DNA of 64,000 nucleotides from Listeria goaensis (GTDB lineage Bacteria > Bacillota > Bacilli > Lactobacillales > Listeriaceae): positions 434,001-498,000 of the forward strand of contig NZ_FYBQ01000001.1 of the NCBI RefSeq assembly GCF_900186125.1. The letters are read 5' to 3'. Position numbers and translations under genes: made by a program. Of the stretch, positions 8,504 through 17,812 are shown piece by piece (position 1 is the first letter of the stretch; each line of letters begins with the position of its first letter). The notes under the pieces were generated by a model that had not been told where the DNA came from, did no database searches, and saw nothing but the letters and a program-made list of their open reading frames with translations.

Positions 8504-10669
8504 TTATTTTTCCGTTTGTTTCGATTGTGCCGCTCGTGCTGCTTGCAGATTATTAATAGGTTGGTCAACATTTGAAGTTTCTTTTTTCTGTTCCGAACGT
8601 TTCTTCTTCAGTTCGAAATATTTATCTAAGACTTCCTTTGAAATACTCATATTGATTTTGCTGTCACTATATCCATCGCGATATTCCCACGGGACAACAA
8701 CGGCAATAGCAATTTCTGGTTTTTTGGCAGGTGCATAGCCAACAAAAGTCGTATTCCAAACTTCGGCCATTTTTGAAGCTGTTTTAGGTCCATCATAGAA
8801 ACCTTGGGCCGTACCAGTTTTTCCTGCTACATCATAGTCCGCAGAACCGAAAACAGTACGCGCTGTACCATTTGGTCCGTGTGTTACTTGGTAAAAACCA
8901 TTTTGTACTGTTTTAATATCCGCCTCCGTAACACCTAAACGGTTTAACACTTTTGGTTCGTTGCTAGATGCAACCGTTCCAACGGTGTCGCCTGAAGTAC
9001 TTGGATTGCGGATTTCCTTCACCATAGATGGCTGAATACGTGAACCGCCGTTTGCAATCGTTGACGCATATTGCGCAAGTTGAAGCGGCGTATAAGAATC
9101 ATACTGTCCAATTGCAAAGTCAAGAATTTTACCGATTGTATCATCTTGACCTTTATACCCAACTTGTTCGCCCGGCAAATCAATACCTGTTCGGACGCCT
9201 AAGCCAAATTGATTGTAATAATAACGCATTTCATCGAAAGTTGAAAGCGGCGCACGAAGCGGACCGTTTGGCACGTATTTCGCGCCCCCCATTTTCATGG
9301 AAACTTGATACATGTAGGAGTTTGACGAAATTTCAAGTGCGCCAACTGGGTTAAGCGCAAGCGAGCGCTCCCCGTTTCTATTAAACCAAGAACTTTTTGG
9401 TTTTGTACCTTTGAAAACAATTGGCTGATCGACAAAAACTGTATCTTTTGTGATGGCGTCGCTCATAATCCCACTTAAAACCGTGGCACCTTTTACAGCT
9501 GACCCCATATTATAGGCGGTTGTAAACGTTCCAAGGGAATAATCTTCAAATTCGCCTTTGTCGTTTATTTTTTGTCCAGCTAAACTTAAAACTTCACCAC
9601 TGTATGGATCCATCGCGACGACAAATGCGCGATCAAGCAAATCAGATCCACCAGAAGACTTACCTTTTTTAATATTATTTCGCAAAATTTCTTCTACAGC
9701 ATTTTGGAATTCAACGTCTACGGATAAAACGAGGTCTTTTCCTTTTGAGCCCTCATTTTTTTGTACCGTTTCGATAATATTTCCTTGACTGTCAAGTACG
9801 CTTTCTGATTGCGATTTTTGTCCAGCGAGAACGTTTTGGTATTCTGCTTCTAGATAGCTTTTTCCGACACGATCATTTCGGCTATAGCCTTGCGATAAGT
9901 AATATTCTGCTTTTTCTTTTGGAAGCCCTTCTTTTGCTGATGAAACCGATCCTAAAATTGAGCGGAGTGTTTCATCATACGTATAAAAGCGATTCCAGTC
10001 TGTGGTTGTATCAACGCCTGGCAAGCTTTCTAAATTTTCACTAACTCTAGCGATTTCTTGATCTGTGACATCTTTGCTTTTCACAACCGCTTCGGTCATT
10101 GCATAACCGCTTGTCATTTTTTTATAAATCGTAGCGATACGTTTATCATCCGCTGTTAAGCTCGCTAAATCTTTATCTGTTACTTTTTCAACTTGGATTT
10201 TATAAGATTTAGAAGCATCAAGTGCTTGTTCTTTGGCTGTTAATCGGCTAAGCGATTCTTGTTCATTTGTTAAAATCCAATAATCTTGCAAATCGCGTTC
10301 TGTTAATTTTTCAGGTTCAACTTTAATCATCTTATCGAGCTTTTGCGCAACTTGCAAAGTTTCAGATGGTTTTGTTTGTTGACTTCTTGTATACGTAATC
10401 GATTTTACTGCTGTATTTCCAACTAAAAGATTATAATTGCGGTCATAAATAACACCACGTGGTACATTTTTTGAGACTGTAACATTTTCAGTTTCTTCTA
10501 GTTGTCTTTTATACGTATCCCCTTGAACAATTTGGACAATGCCAAGGCGTAGAATGAGTACAGAAAACAAAATAAAGATGACGAAGAAAAGAATATTGAG
10601 TCGGAGTGGTATGACGGCACGCTTTTTTTTCTTTGATTTATCTTTCTTTTTTCTAAAATTCAGTTTCAC
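8504..10669 (-). CDS. Class B penicillin-binding protein (PbpA-like transpeptidase)
   Basis: A 721-residue membrane-anchored transpeptidase that cross-links peptidoglycan outside the membrane. It has a very basic cytoplasmic tail (FRKKKDKSKKKK), one membrane segment (about 24-44), a PBP dimerisation region, and the transpeptidase motifs S390-AVK, SSN (448-450) and KTG (617-619). By position it corresponds to L. monocytogenes Lmo1438 (a PBP linked to beta-lactam tolerance) and resembles B. subtilis PbpA/PbpH. The start codon is GTG with AGAGAGG about ten bases upstream. It is a single-gene unit with its own terminator. Confidence 0.92.
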   Translation of the reverse strand: MKLNFRKKKDKSKKKKRAVIPLRLNILFFVIFILFSVLILRLGIVQIVQGDTYKRQLEETENVTVSKNVPRGVIYDRNYNLLVGNTAVKSITYTRSQQTKPSETLQVAQKLDKMIKVEPEKLTERDLQDYWILTNEQESLSRLTAKEQALDASKSYKIQVEKVTDKDLASLTADDKRIATIYKKMTSGYAMTEAVVKSKDVTDQEIARVSENLESLPGVDTTTDWNRFYTYDETLRSILGSVSSAKEGLPKEKAEYYLSQGYSRNDRVGKSYLEAEYQNVLAGQKSQSESVLDSQGNIIETVQKNEGSKGKDLVLSVDVEFQNAVEEILRNNIKKGKSSGGSDLLDRAFVVAMDPYSGEVLSLAGQKINDKGEFEDYSLGTFTTAYNMGSAVKGATVLSGIMSDAITKDTVFVDQPIVFKGTKPKSSWFNRNGERSLALNPVGALEISSNSYMYQVSMKMGGAKYVPNGPLRAPLSTFDEMRYYYNQFGLGVRTGIDLPGEQVGYKGQDDTIGKILDFAIGQYDSYTPLQLAQYASTIANGGSRIQPSMVKEIRNPSTSGDTVGTVASSNEPKVLNRLGVTEADIKTVQNGFYQVTHGPNGTARTVFGSADYDVAGKTGTAQGFYDGPKTASKMAEVWNTTFVGYAPAKKPEIAIAVVVPWEYRDGYSDSKINMSISKEVLDKYFELKKKRSEQKKETSNVDQPINNLQAARAAQSKQTEK

Positions 10670-10777
10670 CTATCACAAACCCTCTCTTAAAAGATAATGC
10701 CTCTTTACATTGTAGCCGAAAACTAACAAACTTTCCACCTTCTGCAAGTTAGAATTTAATTAAAAATAGTATAAGAA

Positions 10778-10817
10778 AAAATAAAGAACCGTGATTGGTC
10801 ACTAACCAATCACGGTT
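10778..10817 (-). terminator. sodA terminator
   Basis: A perfect 13-bp stem (AACCGTGATTGGT with its complement, loop of five) lies after the sodA stop codon and is followed on the minus strand by a T-rich stretch. Confidence 0.88.
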
Positions 10818-10837
10818 TAAAAGTTTAGATATTAAAC

Positions 10838-11446
10838 TTATTTAGCAGCTGCAAAGCGTTTTGCAACTTCATCCCAATTTACTACGTTCCAGAAAGTATC
10901 GATGTATTCTGGGCGGCGATTTTGGAATTTAAGGTAGTAAGCGTGTTCCCAAACATCTAAGCCAAGAACTGGTGTGTAGCCATCGCTTAATGGGGAATCT
11001 TGGTTTGGTAGGCTGATAATTTCAAGCTCACCATTTTTAACAACGAGCCAAGCCCAGCCAGAGCCAAAGCGAGTAGTTGCGGCATCAGCAAATTTTGCTT
11101 TGAAATCAGCAAAGTTTCCAAATTTAGCATCGATAGCTGCTTTTAATTCGCCAGCAGGTTCGCCGCCGCCACTTGGGCTTAAAATGGACCAGAATAATGT
11201 ATGGTTTGCATGACCGCCGCCATTATTACGGACAGCCGTGCGGATATTTTCAGGTACAGTATCTAATTTAGCAACTAATTCTTCTACAGGAAGGCTCGCT
11301 AAATCGTCGTGACCTTTTAAAGCGTCGTTTAATTTTGTAACATACGTATTATGATGCTTTGAGTAATGGATTTCCATTGTTTCCTTGTCAAAGTTAGGTT
11401 CTAACGCATCGTAAGTATATGGTAGTTTTGGTAATTCATAAGTCAT
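10838..11446 (-). CDS. sodA: Superoxide dismutase (Mn)
   Basis: A 202-residue Fe/Mn superoxide dismutase that turns superoxide into peroxide and oxygen. Metal ligands are visible: the first histidine in [12 protein letters not shown] (about 27), the second in [11 protein letters not shown], and Asp and His in [17 protein letters not shown] is also conserved. Manganese preference is inferred from the close similarity to Bacillus/Listeria SodA. It has a strong AAGGAGG Shine-Dalgarno sequence, stands as a single gene with a terminator, and is divergent from the DUF1189 gene. Confidence 0.96.
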   Translation of the reverse strand: MTYELPKLPYTYDALEPNFDKETMEIHYSKHHNTYVTKLNDALKGHDDLASLPVEELVAKLDTVPENIRTAVRNNGGGHANHTLFWSILSPSGGGEPAGELKAAIDAKFGNFADFKAKFADAATTRFGSGWAWLVVKNGELEIISLPNQDSPLSDGYTPVLGLDVWEHAYYLKFQNRRPEYIDTFWNVVNWDEVAKRFAAAK

Positions 11447-11613
11447 TTAAAATTCCTCCTTGAAAATAATTTTGATTGTGCGTAAACAAATCAGACTATG
11501 CCAATAGACTTAGCTTTCTTCCAAAAAACAGCTTCACCCGTACCATTTTATCCTCTCGCTTACATCTTTTAGACTAGCACTTTCCGAAATCACATGCAAT
11601 TTTTCTGCTTGAA

Positions 11614-11642
11614 TTGATTTTCAGTTCAAATAAAGCTATGAT
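11614..11642 (+). promoter_or_regulatory. Sigma-A promoter of the DUF1189 gene
   Basis: -35 TTGATT (11614-11619), spacer of 17, -10 TATGAT (11637-11642), about 90 bases before the coding start. The rest of the 11447-11734 interval shows only the sodA ribosome-binding site and no clear sodA promoter. Confidence 0.7.
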
Positions 11643-11734
11643 GAAATAGCGAAAGAAGTTGAGAATATGTACACACAGTTCTCTCTTCCCTTTTCGAAAA
11701 ATTTAAAACAAGCTGTGAGGTGCTTACGAAAAAA

Positions 11735-12529
11735 ATGAATATTTTTAAACGTTTTTGGAAAAGCCTTTTTTCTCCTGCAGATATTGCTTCCTTCCGAAAA
11801 GATAAAGTAGGTTCAAGTATTTTCTACATCATCGTTTTAACTTTCGTCATGTTTCTCCCGCTCGCCTATTTCACAACAACGACTATAAACAATGGGCTCA
11901 AAGTTGGCGAAAGCACGTTAAAAAATGAAATTCCTGATTTTACAATTGAAGGTGGTAAACTTGTTACGAAAGATCCTTCCAAAGACGACCTGCCGATTTC
12001 AATTGATGAAGGGAACTTGCATGTTTATTTTGATGCGAGTGGAACACTAGATGAAGATGCTGTCGATAATAAAATCGGCTCTTATGACGGAGCATTTGCT
12101 TTCTTGTCTAAAGAAATTTATGTGACGGCTGCTGGCACTTCACAATCTGTCAGCTATGACACACTTGGGATTAAAGATAAAGATGATGTTTTAAGTCTGT
12201 ATGCGTCAATCACTGATATGTCCAAAGTTTTCATCCCGATTATTTTATTGATTATCTTTTTATTTGCACTTGGATCAACATTTTTCCGAGTTGGTCTTTA
12301 CGGATTGTTTGGATACATTTTAACTGGCTTTGGCCGAAACGGCATTTCTTACAAGGAAAACTGGATGATGGCGACTTATGCAATTACGCTTTCTGCAACG
12401 TTTACGATGATTATGGAATGGCTTCAAATAGCGGTTCCTTATGGTATGGAAATCAATTTGGTTGTTACGTTAATTGTTCTCTTTCTCGCGATTAGATCGC
12501 TGCCCCAAAAAACGAAAGAGCAGGAATAA
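11735..12529 (+). CDS. DUF1189 membrane protein
   Basis: A 264-residue membrane protein of the DUF1189 family. The N-terminal NIFKRFWKSLFSP is typical, followed by a membrane segment (about 26-48), a large outer domain (to about 165) and three or four C-terminal membrane segments (about 170-255). Function is unknown. By position it corresponds to Lmo1440 between sodA and ispG. Start choice: ATG at 11735, with GAGGTG 12 bases upstream, which is rather far. The GTG at 11720 is in frame but overlaps that Shine-Dalgarno sequence. Confidence 0.8.
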   Translation: MNIFKRFWKSLFSPADIASFRKDKVGSSIFYIIVLTFVMFLPLAYFTTTTINNGLKVGESTLKNEIPDFTIEGGKLVTKDPSKDDLPISIDEGNLHVYFDASGTLDEDAVDNKIGSYDGAFAFLSKEIYVTAAGTSQSVSYDTLGIKDKDDVLSLYASITDMSKVFIPIILLIIFLFALGSTFFRVGLYGLFGYILTGFGRNGISYKENWMMATYAITLSATFTMIMEWLQIAVPYGMEINLVVTLIVLFLAIRSLPQKTKEQE

Positions 12530-12635
12530 AACGCAGCAAGTCGCATTTTTCTTATCAAATTCTCATACTAGAAATCGTGCTTTAACCCTAAAAAAATGGT
12601 ATGATACTAGGTGAAAAACACTATAAAGGAGCGAA

Positions 12636-13751
12636 TTGTCCTTGAACGAGAGAATATTACGTACGGAAACACGCCCTGTAAAAGTTGGAAATCTGACCAT
12701 TGGCGGTAGTAATGAATTATTTATCCAAAGTATGGCGACGACAAAAACACATGATGTTGAGGCAACGGTTGCTGAAATTTTAAGATTGGAAGAGGCGGGC
12801 TGCCAAATTGTTCGAGTTGCTTGTCCTGATGAGCGAGCTGCTGATGCGCTTAGCGAGATAAAGAAACGCATCCATATTCCTCTTGTTGCTGACATTCATT
12901 TTGATTACCGTTTGGCGCTTAAAGCGATTGAAGCGGGTGTGGATAAAATCCGCATTAATCCTGGTAACATTGGTCGCCGTGAACGCGTTGAAAAAGTCGT
13001 GAATGCGGCGAAAGCGAAAGGCATTCCAATTCGTATTGGTGTCAATGCTGGTAGCCTTGAAAAGAAAATTATTCAAAAATATGGCTATCCAACTGCTGAC
13101 GGTATGGTTGAAAGTGCCTTGCACCACATAAAAATACTTGAAGATTTAGATTTTCACGACATTATCGTTTCTTTAAAAGCCTCCGATGTAAACTTAGCCA
13201 TTGAGGCCTATGATAAGGCGAGTCGCGCATTTAATTATCCACTCCACCTTGGAATCACTGAATCTGGGACACAATTTGCTGGAGGCATTAAAAGTGCTGC
13301 TGGTCTTGGCGCCATTTTGAGCCGCGGAATTGGTAATACTCTCCGCGTTTCGCTTAGTGCCGATCCAGTTGAAGAAGTGAAAGTCGCGCGTGAATTATTA
13401 AAATCATTCGGCCTTTCTTCCAATGCTGCAACGTTAATCTCTTGCCCAACTTGCGGCCGAATTGAAATCGATTTAATCAGCATCGCGAATGAAGTTGAAG
13501 AATATATTTCTACAATTAAAGCGCCCATTAAAGTGGCTGTGCTTGGCTGTGCCGTAAATGGGCCTGGCGAAGCGCGTGAAGCGGACATTGGTATCGCGGG
13601 AGCTAAAGGTGAAGGCCTCCTCTTCCGCCACGGTAAAATTGTGCGCAAAGTGCCTGAGGATATCATGGTCGATGAACTTAAAAAAGAAATTGACATTTTG
13701 GCTGAAGAATATTTCGCTAAAAAGGCAGCTGAAGAAGCTGCGGCAAAGTAA
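12636..13751 (+). CDS. ispG: (E)-4-hydroxy-3-methylbut-2-enyl-diphosphate synthase
   Basis: A 371-residue IspG/GcpE, the [4Fe-4S] enzyme that makes HMBPP from MEcPP in the non-mevalonate isoprenoid pathway. The three cluster cysteines are in SCPTCGR and [11 protein letters not shown] near the C-terminus; the TIM-barrel part occupies the first 250 residues. Translation appears to begin at TTG: the one at 12636 is only four bases after GGAG, the one at 12642 is ten bases after, so the start is uncertain by two codons. Together with ispH at 22754 it covers the last two steps of the pathway. A TATGAT box lies about 35 bases upstream. Confidence 0.94.
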   Translation: MSLNERILRTETRPVKVGNLTIGGSNELFIQSMATTKTHDVEATVAEILRLEEAGCQIVRVACPDERAADALSEIKKRIHIPLVADIHFDYRLALKAIEAGVDKIRINPGNIGRRERVEKVVNAAKAKGIPIRIGVNAGSLEKKIIQKYGYPTADGMVESALHHIKILEDLDFHDIIVSLKASDVNLAIEAYDKASRAFNYPLHLGITESGTQFAGGIKSAAGLGAILSRGIGNTLRVSLSADPVEEVKVARELLKSFGLSSNAATLISCPTCGRIEIDLISIANEVEEYISTIKAPIKVAVLGCAVNGPGEAREADIGIAGAKGEGLLFRHGKIVRKVPEDIMVDELKKEIDILAEEYFAKKAAEEAAAK

Positions 13752-13758
13752 CACTCAT

Positions 13759-13800
13759 AAATGCAGGTGCGATTAAAAATTGCACCTGCATTTATTTTAT
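13759..13800 (+). terminator. ispG terminator
   Basis: AAATGCAGGTGC and GCACCTGCATTT form a perfect 12-bp stem around an 11-base loop, followed by ATTTTATT. Confidence 0.9.
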
Positions 13801-13851
13801 TCCTAAACATCTTAAATTATGCTATGATGAGTTATAAAAAAGGAGATTTAA

Positions 13852-14577
13852 ATGAACAAAGAATTAACTTTTCTAGATGGCGTAAAAGCTTGCTTACCAA
13901 CTGTTTTAGGATATGTTGGTATCGGGATTGCTGCAGGCGTTGTTGGAAAAGCCTCCCACTTAAGCTTCCTTGAGATTACACTTCTTTCTGCACTTGTTTA
14001 TGCGGGAGCAGCTCAGTTTATCATTTGCGGGTTATTATTACTTCAAAGTCCTATTTCAGCCATTGTCACAACCACTTTTCTTATTAATTCGCGGCATTTC
14101 CTGATGAGCATGGCAACAGCCCCAAGTTTTAAAAAAGCCTCGATTTTACATAATATCGGGATTGGTGCTCTTCTAACAGATGAATCCTTTGCCGTCGCTA
14201 TGAACCAAATTGGGAATAAAAAAAACATCAACGTCATGTGGATGCACGGATTAAACGTAACAGCTTACGCCACTTGGATTTTAGCTTGTTTATTCGGCGC
14301 TATTATTGGGAGTTGGTTACCTAATCCTGAAATGTTTGGTCTTGATTTTGCTTTAACCGCCATGTTTATTGGCCTACTATATTTACAGCTTATCAGTGAT
14401 AAAAGTAAGAAAATCAAAACGTCGCTACTTGTCATGGCAACGGTTATGCTACTTGTTTTCTTGTTCATGCGCTTTATGACACCTGAGCTCGCCGTTCTTA
14501 GCGCGACACTATTAGGCTGTTTGATTGGAGTGATTTTAGACAAATGGCCATCAGCACATACACCTTCCTCGCGATAA
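13852..14577 (+). CDS. azlC: AzlC family branched-chain amino-acid exporter, large subunit
   Basis: A 241-residue integral membrane protein with about six to seven membrane segments and the AzlC-family segments SALVYAGAAQF and TTTFLINSRHFLMS. AzlC works with the small subunit AzlD as an exporter of branched-chain amino acids or their analogues; the actual substrate is not visible here. AAGGAG lies at proper distance before the ATG. The gene overlaps azlD by 34 bases, a strong sign of coupled translation. Confidence 0.9.
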   Translation: MNKELTFLDGVKACLPTVLGYVGIGIAAGVVGKASHLSFLEITLLSALVYAGAAQFIICGLLLLQSPISAIVTTTFLINSRHFLMSMATAPSFKKASILHNIGIGALLTDESFAVAMNQIGNKKNINVMWMHGLNVTAYATWILACLFGAIIGSWLPNPEMFGLDFALTAMFIGLLYLQLISDKSKKIKTSLLVMATVMLLVFLFMRFMTPELAVLSATLLGCLIGVILDKWPSAHTPSSR

Positions 14578-14870
14578 TCGGTTGCGCCATCGTCACGTTT
14601 ATCCCGCGCGTATTGCCTTTTCTTTTTGTTAGAAAAATGAAACTACCAGATTTGCTTATGAGTTACCTCTCCTATGTCCCGTTATGCATTTTGACAGCCT
14701 TATTTATACAAAGCTTGCTCACGGAACATGATGGTAACTTTCCGTCTATCGATCTTTTACCATTTTTGGCTGCTCTACCAACTATTCTGACTGCTATTTT
14801 AACTAAAAACTTACTTTGGGTCGTTGTGATTGGCATCATTTCAATGGCCGCACTTCGATTTTTCTTCTAG
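14544..14870 (+). CDS. azlD: AzlD family branched-chain amino-acid exporter, small subunit
   Basis: A 108-residue membrane protein with four predicted membrane segments. It starts with TFLAIIGCAIVTFIPRVLPF, whose IPRVLPF is typical of AzlD. It begins inside the end of azlC in another frame (34-base overlap), so the two are translated together. The stop codon is ten bases before the exonuclease gene, which probably shares the transcript. Confidence 0.88.
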   Translation: MAISTYTFLAIIGCAIVTFIPRVLPFLFVRKMKLPDLLMSYLSYVPLCILTALFIQSLLTEHDGNFPSIDLLPFLAALPTILTAILTKNLLWVVVIGIISMAALRFFF

Positions 14871-14880
14871 GAGGTATTTG

Positions 14881-15459
14881 ATGAACCAACTTAATTACTG
14901 TATGCTTGATTTTGAAACCGCGAATGGAAGCCGAACAAGTCCTTGCTCGATTGGCATTGTAAAAGTCGAAAATGGCCAAATTCGCGATACATTTTATTCC
15001 CTAATCAATCCCGAAGAACCATTTTACAAGCGGAATATTGAAATCCACGGCATCTACCCTGACGATGTGCTGGGCGCTCCAACCTTTCAAGAAATCTATC
15101 CTTTCATTAGCGAATTTATCGGCACAACACCGGTCACTGCGCATTTCGCGAGTTTTGATATTAGCGTCTTCCGCAAATCAGCAGAGAAATACCAATTGAT
15201 TTTACCTGAAAATGACTATTTCTGCTCCTGCATTTTGTCACAGCAAATCTTGCCGTTAAAAAGCCACCGTTTAAACCAGGTCGCGGACTACTTCGGCATT
15301 TACTTTAACCACCACAACGCACTTGACGATTCAAAAGCCGCCGCAGAAATTGTCTTAAAGCTCGCAGAAATCAAAGAAGTTTCCACCGTCCCAGCACTCA
15401 TCAACTCAATTGGTTACCGCTTCGGACAAATTAACGGTGCCAATTTCGCCAAAGTATAA
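14881..15459 (+). CDS. DEDDh 3'-5' exonuclease (DnaQ/epsilon-like)
   Basis: A 192-residue exonuclease-domain protein. The DEDDh residues are visible: DFE in MLDFETANGS (about 9-11), an Asp in HFASFDISVF (about 98), and His...Asp in HNALDDSKAA (about 143-148). Such stand-alone epsilon-like proteins trim DNA or RNA 3' ends; the substrate is unknown. Start is the ATG at 14881 after an excellent AGGAGG. It is the third gene behind azlCD and ends at a nested bidirectional terminator shared with prsA. Confidence 0.88.
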   Translation: MNQLNYCMLDFETANGSRTSPCSIGIVKVENGQIRDTFYSLINPEEPFYKRNIEIHGIYPDDVLGAPTFQEIYPFISEFIGTTPVTAHFASFDISVFRKSAEKYQLILPENDYFCSCILSQQILPLKSHRLNQVADYFGIYFNHHNALDDSKAAAEIVLKLAEIKEVSTVPALINSIGYRFGQINGANFAKV

Positions 15460-15470
15460 AGTAAAACGAA

Positions 15471-15530
15471 TAAGCATAAATCCCGCAAAATACCATCTTT
15501 TAAAATGGAGTTTTGCGGGATTTATCTTTT
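15471..15530. terminator. Nested palindromic bidirectional terminator
   Basis: Outer arms ATAAATCCCGCAAAA (15476-15490) and TTTTGCGGGATTTAT (15511-15525) pair perfectly; an inner CCAT...ATGG stem sits in the loop. It separates the converging exonuclease and prsA genes. The sequence, including the flanking AATAAGCATAAA, closely resembles the terminator after ispH (23752-23815). Confidence 0.9.
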
Positions 15531-16395
15531 ATTCAGTAGCCGTACTCGAATCGGTGTAATCAGAAAAAGCATCTTTCAAATCGCTATCTTTGATTTTAAT
15601 ATTGGCTGCTTTATATTCCTTTTTAAGCGCTTTTGTCATGTTTTCGGATGTCATTTGCGACTCTATGTAAGCAGCCTTCACCTTACTTTTGTCTTCTTTA
15701 AAAGATTTTTTCTCCGTTTTCTCTTCCAACTGGATAATATGGTAGCCGTAAGAAGATTTTACTGGTTCGCTAACATCGCCTTTATTTTCAAGCGCATACG
15801 CCGCTTTTTCGAAGGCTTCATCCATTTCGCCTGGACCAAACGGATCAAGCAAACCACCATTTTCAGCAGTGGATGTGTCTGTTGAATATTCTTTGGCTAA
15901 ATCTGCAAATTTTTCACCATTATCAAGTTTTTCCTTCACTTCTTTCGCAGTGGCCTCATCATCAACAAGGATATGGCTAACCGTAATATCGGGTTCCCAA
16001 GTCTTATAATATTCCTTCAACTTTTTATCCGTCACCTTTATGTTTGCTTCCGTTGCTTTTTGAACGAGTAAGTTATATTTTATATTATCTTTAAAACTTT
16101 CCTCCGTTAAATTATTGGATGCAAGTGTTGATTCAAAACTATCCCCATATTGCTCCGCATATTTTTTATATTCTGCACTCACTTCCTTGTCGGATACAGA
16201 ATATTTCTTTTCGAGGATTTTTTCAAAAGTGAGCTGCTGAACGGCATCACTTCCGTAACTCGTTTTAAGCGCCTCATATAATTCGCTTTCTGTAACATTT
16301 CCTGCGTCCGTTTTAACAACGGCACTGCTTGAACACCCTCCTAAAATGAGTGTTGTTGTTGCGGCTAGTACAATTAAAGTTTGTTTGAGTTTCAT
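15529..16395 (-). CDS. prsA: PrsA foldase lipoprotein (parvulin PPIase)
   Basis: A 288-residue lipoprotein that assists folding of secreted proteins at the outer face of the membrane. The signal peptide MKLKQTLIVL... ends in the lipobox LGGC (Cys at about 20). A parvulin domain follows (VSHILVDDEATAKEV about 135, then GGLLDPFGPGEM and YGYHIIQLEE). The N- and C-terminal chaperone parts are helical and lysine-rich. The ATG at 16395 follows AGGAAG; an upstream in-frame ATG lacks both a Shine-Dalgarno sequence and a signal sequence. Position next to the zur operon corresponds to PrsA1 of L. monocytogenes. Confidence 0.93.
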   Translation of the reverse strand: MKLKQTLIVLAATTTLILGGCSSSAVVKTDAGNVTESELYEALKTSYGSDAVQQLTFEKILEKKYSVSDKEVSAEYKKYAEQYGDSFESTLASNNLTEESFKDNIKYNLLVQKATEANIKVTDKKLKEYYKTWEPDITVSHILVDDEATAKEVKEKLDNGEKFADLAKEYSTDTSTAENGGLLDPFGPGEMDEAFEKAAYALENKGDVSEPVKSSYGYHIIQLEEKTEKKSFKEDKSKVKAAYIESQMTSENMTKALKKEYKAANIKIKDSDLKDAFSDYTDSSTATE

Positions 16396-16482
16396 GTACG
16401 ACTTCCTTTCTTTCACTATCTTCAATTAGTATAAACGATAGTTTTGAAAGGTTTGCGTCATAATTATGAATGAAATATGAAC

Positions 16483-16517
16483 AAAAAAAACAGAAATGAG
16501 GGTCTCATTTCTGTTTT
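16483..16517 (-). terminator. zur operon terminator
   Basis: AAAACAGAAATGAG and CTCATTTCTGTTTT form a perfect 14-bp stem with a 3-base loop, followed on the minus strand by T8, directly after zurR. Confidence 0.93.
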
Positions 16518-16521
16518 CTAG

Positions 16522-16953
16522 TTAACTGGCTGCTTTTTTTAAGCAATCAGGGCATTTTCCATAAACTTCGAATTTATGGCCTTCAATTTCGTATCCGGGA
16601 AGTGCTTCGGTTAGGAAATCCATCGGGCACATCATAATTTCTTTTGTTTTTCCGCAACCTAGACAGATGAAATGATGATGGTGATGTTCGTGTGAGCATG
16701 CTAGGCGGAAGTTTTTTTCACCCGAAAGTTCTGTTTCTTCAAAAATTCCGAGGTCAACAAACAGCGATAAATTCCTGTAAATGGTGTCAAAACTAATGCC
16801 GGGAAAATCGTCTTTCATGTTTTCAAGAACGTCTTTTGCGGTTAAATAGCAATTTTTACGTGCAAATAATTCAATTAGAAATTGGCGTTTATCGGTATGT
16901 TTATACCCGGAATCTTTCATTTTTAGGAGTGCTTCACTCGCTGATAATGCCAT
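16522..16953 (-). CDS. zurR: Fur-family zinc uptake regulator Zur
   Basis: A 143-residue Fur-type repressor. The N-terminal winged helix contains [15 protein letters not shown] (DNA recognition), and the C-terminal metal domain has the histidine run in SHEHHHHHF plus CLGC and CPDC for structural zinc. Its place behind a zinc-type ABC transporter with a Zur box upstream identifies it as Zur. I take the ATG at 16953, after AAGAGGTG; the upstream in-frame TTG is too close. The start lies inside the end of zurM (20-base overlap), so the regulator is coupled to the transporter it represses. Confidence 0.92.
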   Translation of the reverse strand: MALSASEALLKMKDSGYKHTDKRQFLIELFARKNCYLTAKDVLENMKDDFPGISFDTIYRNLSLFVDLGIFEETELSGEKNFRLACSHEHHHHHFICLGCGKTKEIMMCPMDFLTEALPGYEIEGHKFEVYGKCPDCLKKAAS

Positions 16954-17812
16954 TTTTTTCACCTCTTTTCGCAAGAATAAAGCGCATGCGGATTTTTTGA
17001 TAAACCATTGTTAAAATTAAAATGATGACAGATAATAAAACGATGGCTCCACCTGGCGCTAAGTCTAAGTAATAGGCGCTAACAAGACCAACAATAACGG
17101 AAATTTCCCCAAAAATAATCGCGAAAATAATCGTCTGCTTAAAGCCTTTGGCGATACGGATTGCCGCTGCAACAGGCAAGGTCATCAGTGACGATACGAG
17201 CAAGATGCCAACGATGCGCATGGAGCTCGCGATGACGAGTGCAACAAGTACCATAAAGATAATATCGAAGGCTTTAGCACGAATTCCTGAAACGCGTGCA
17301 TATTCTTCGTCAAACGAAAGTAAAAATAATTCCTTGTACAAAAGCAAAATCACGATAAAAACAAATGCAGCGATGCCGACAATGGTGTACATATCGCTTC
17401 TACTTACTGCGCTGACGCTCCCAAATAAATAGCTAAACAAATCTGTGTTAAAACCGTTTGCGAGCGAAATGAAAATGACGGAAAATCCCATGCCGGCGGA
17501 CATTATAATTGGAATGGCGAGCTCTTCAAAGTGTTTATAGACGGAGCGCAGTTTTTCCATCAAGAGCGAACCAACTGTCGCAAAGCCAAATCCTAAATAA
17601 AGTGGATTTAAGCTGACGAGCGGTACATACGTTTTACTTAAAAACAAACTTACGGCGATGCCGGCTAATGTTACGTGACTAAGCGCATCTGCCATAAGAG
17701 ACAGCTTGCGGACGACAATAAAACTACCTAGAAGCGGTGCCACAATGCCGATGACAAGGCCGACAATAAAGGTATTGCGAATAAAATCATATTGAAACAG
17801 TGTGGCAATCAC
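16934..17812 (-). CDS. zurM: Zinc ABC transporter permease
   Basis: A 292-residue ABC-3 family permease with about eight to nine membrane segments; the family moves Zn2+ or Mn2+ into the cell. The early [21 protein letters not shown] segment, the coupling region to the ATPase, is well conserved. Start is GTG at 17812, inside the end of zurA (26-base overlap), with GAGAGG upstream. No binding lipoprotein gene is present in this operon, so the solute-binding partner must be encoded elsewhere, as in Listeria generally. Confidence 0.92.
   Translation of the reverse strand: MIATLFQYDFIRNTFIVGLVIGIVAPLLGSFIVVRKLSLMADALSHVTLAGIAVSLFLSKTYVPLVSLNPLYLGFGFATVGSLLMEKLRSVYKHFEELAIPIIMSAGMGFSVIFISLANGFNTDLFSYLFGSVSAVSRSDMYTIVGIAAFVFIVILLLYKELFLLSFDEEYARVSGIRAKAFDIIFMVLVALVIASSMRIVGILLVSSLMTLPVAAAIRIAKGFKQTIIFAIIFGEISVIVGLVSAYYLDLAPGGAIVLLSVIILILTMVYQKIRMRFILAKRGEKNGIISE

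Noticed and set aside
13235-13810. Long open frame (191 codons) on the minus strand across ispG
   Set aside because: It lies wholly antisense to a well-conserved enzyme gene, has a low-complexity Ser/Arg/Pro-rich composition and no ribosome-binding site.
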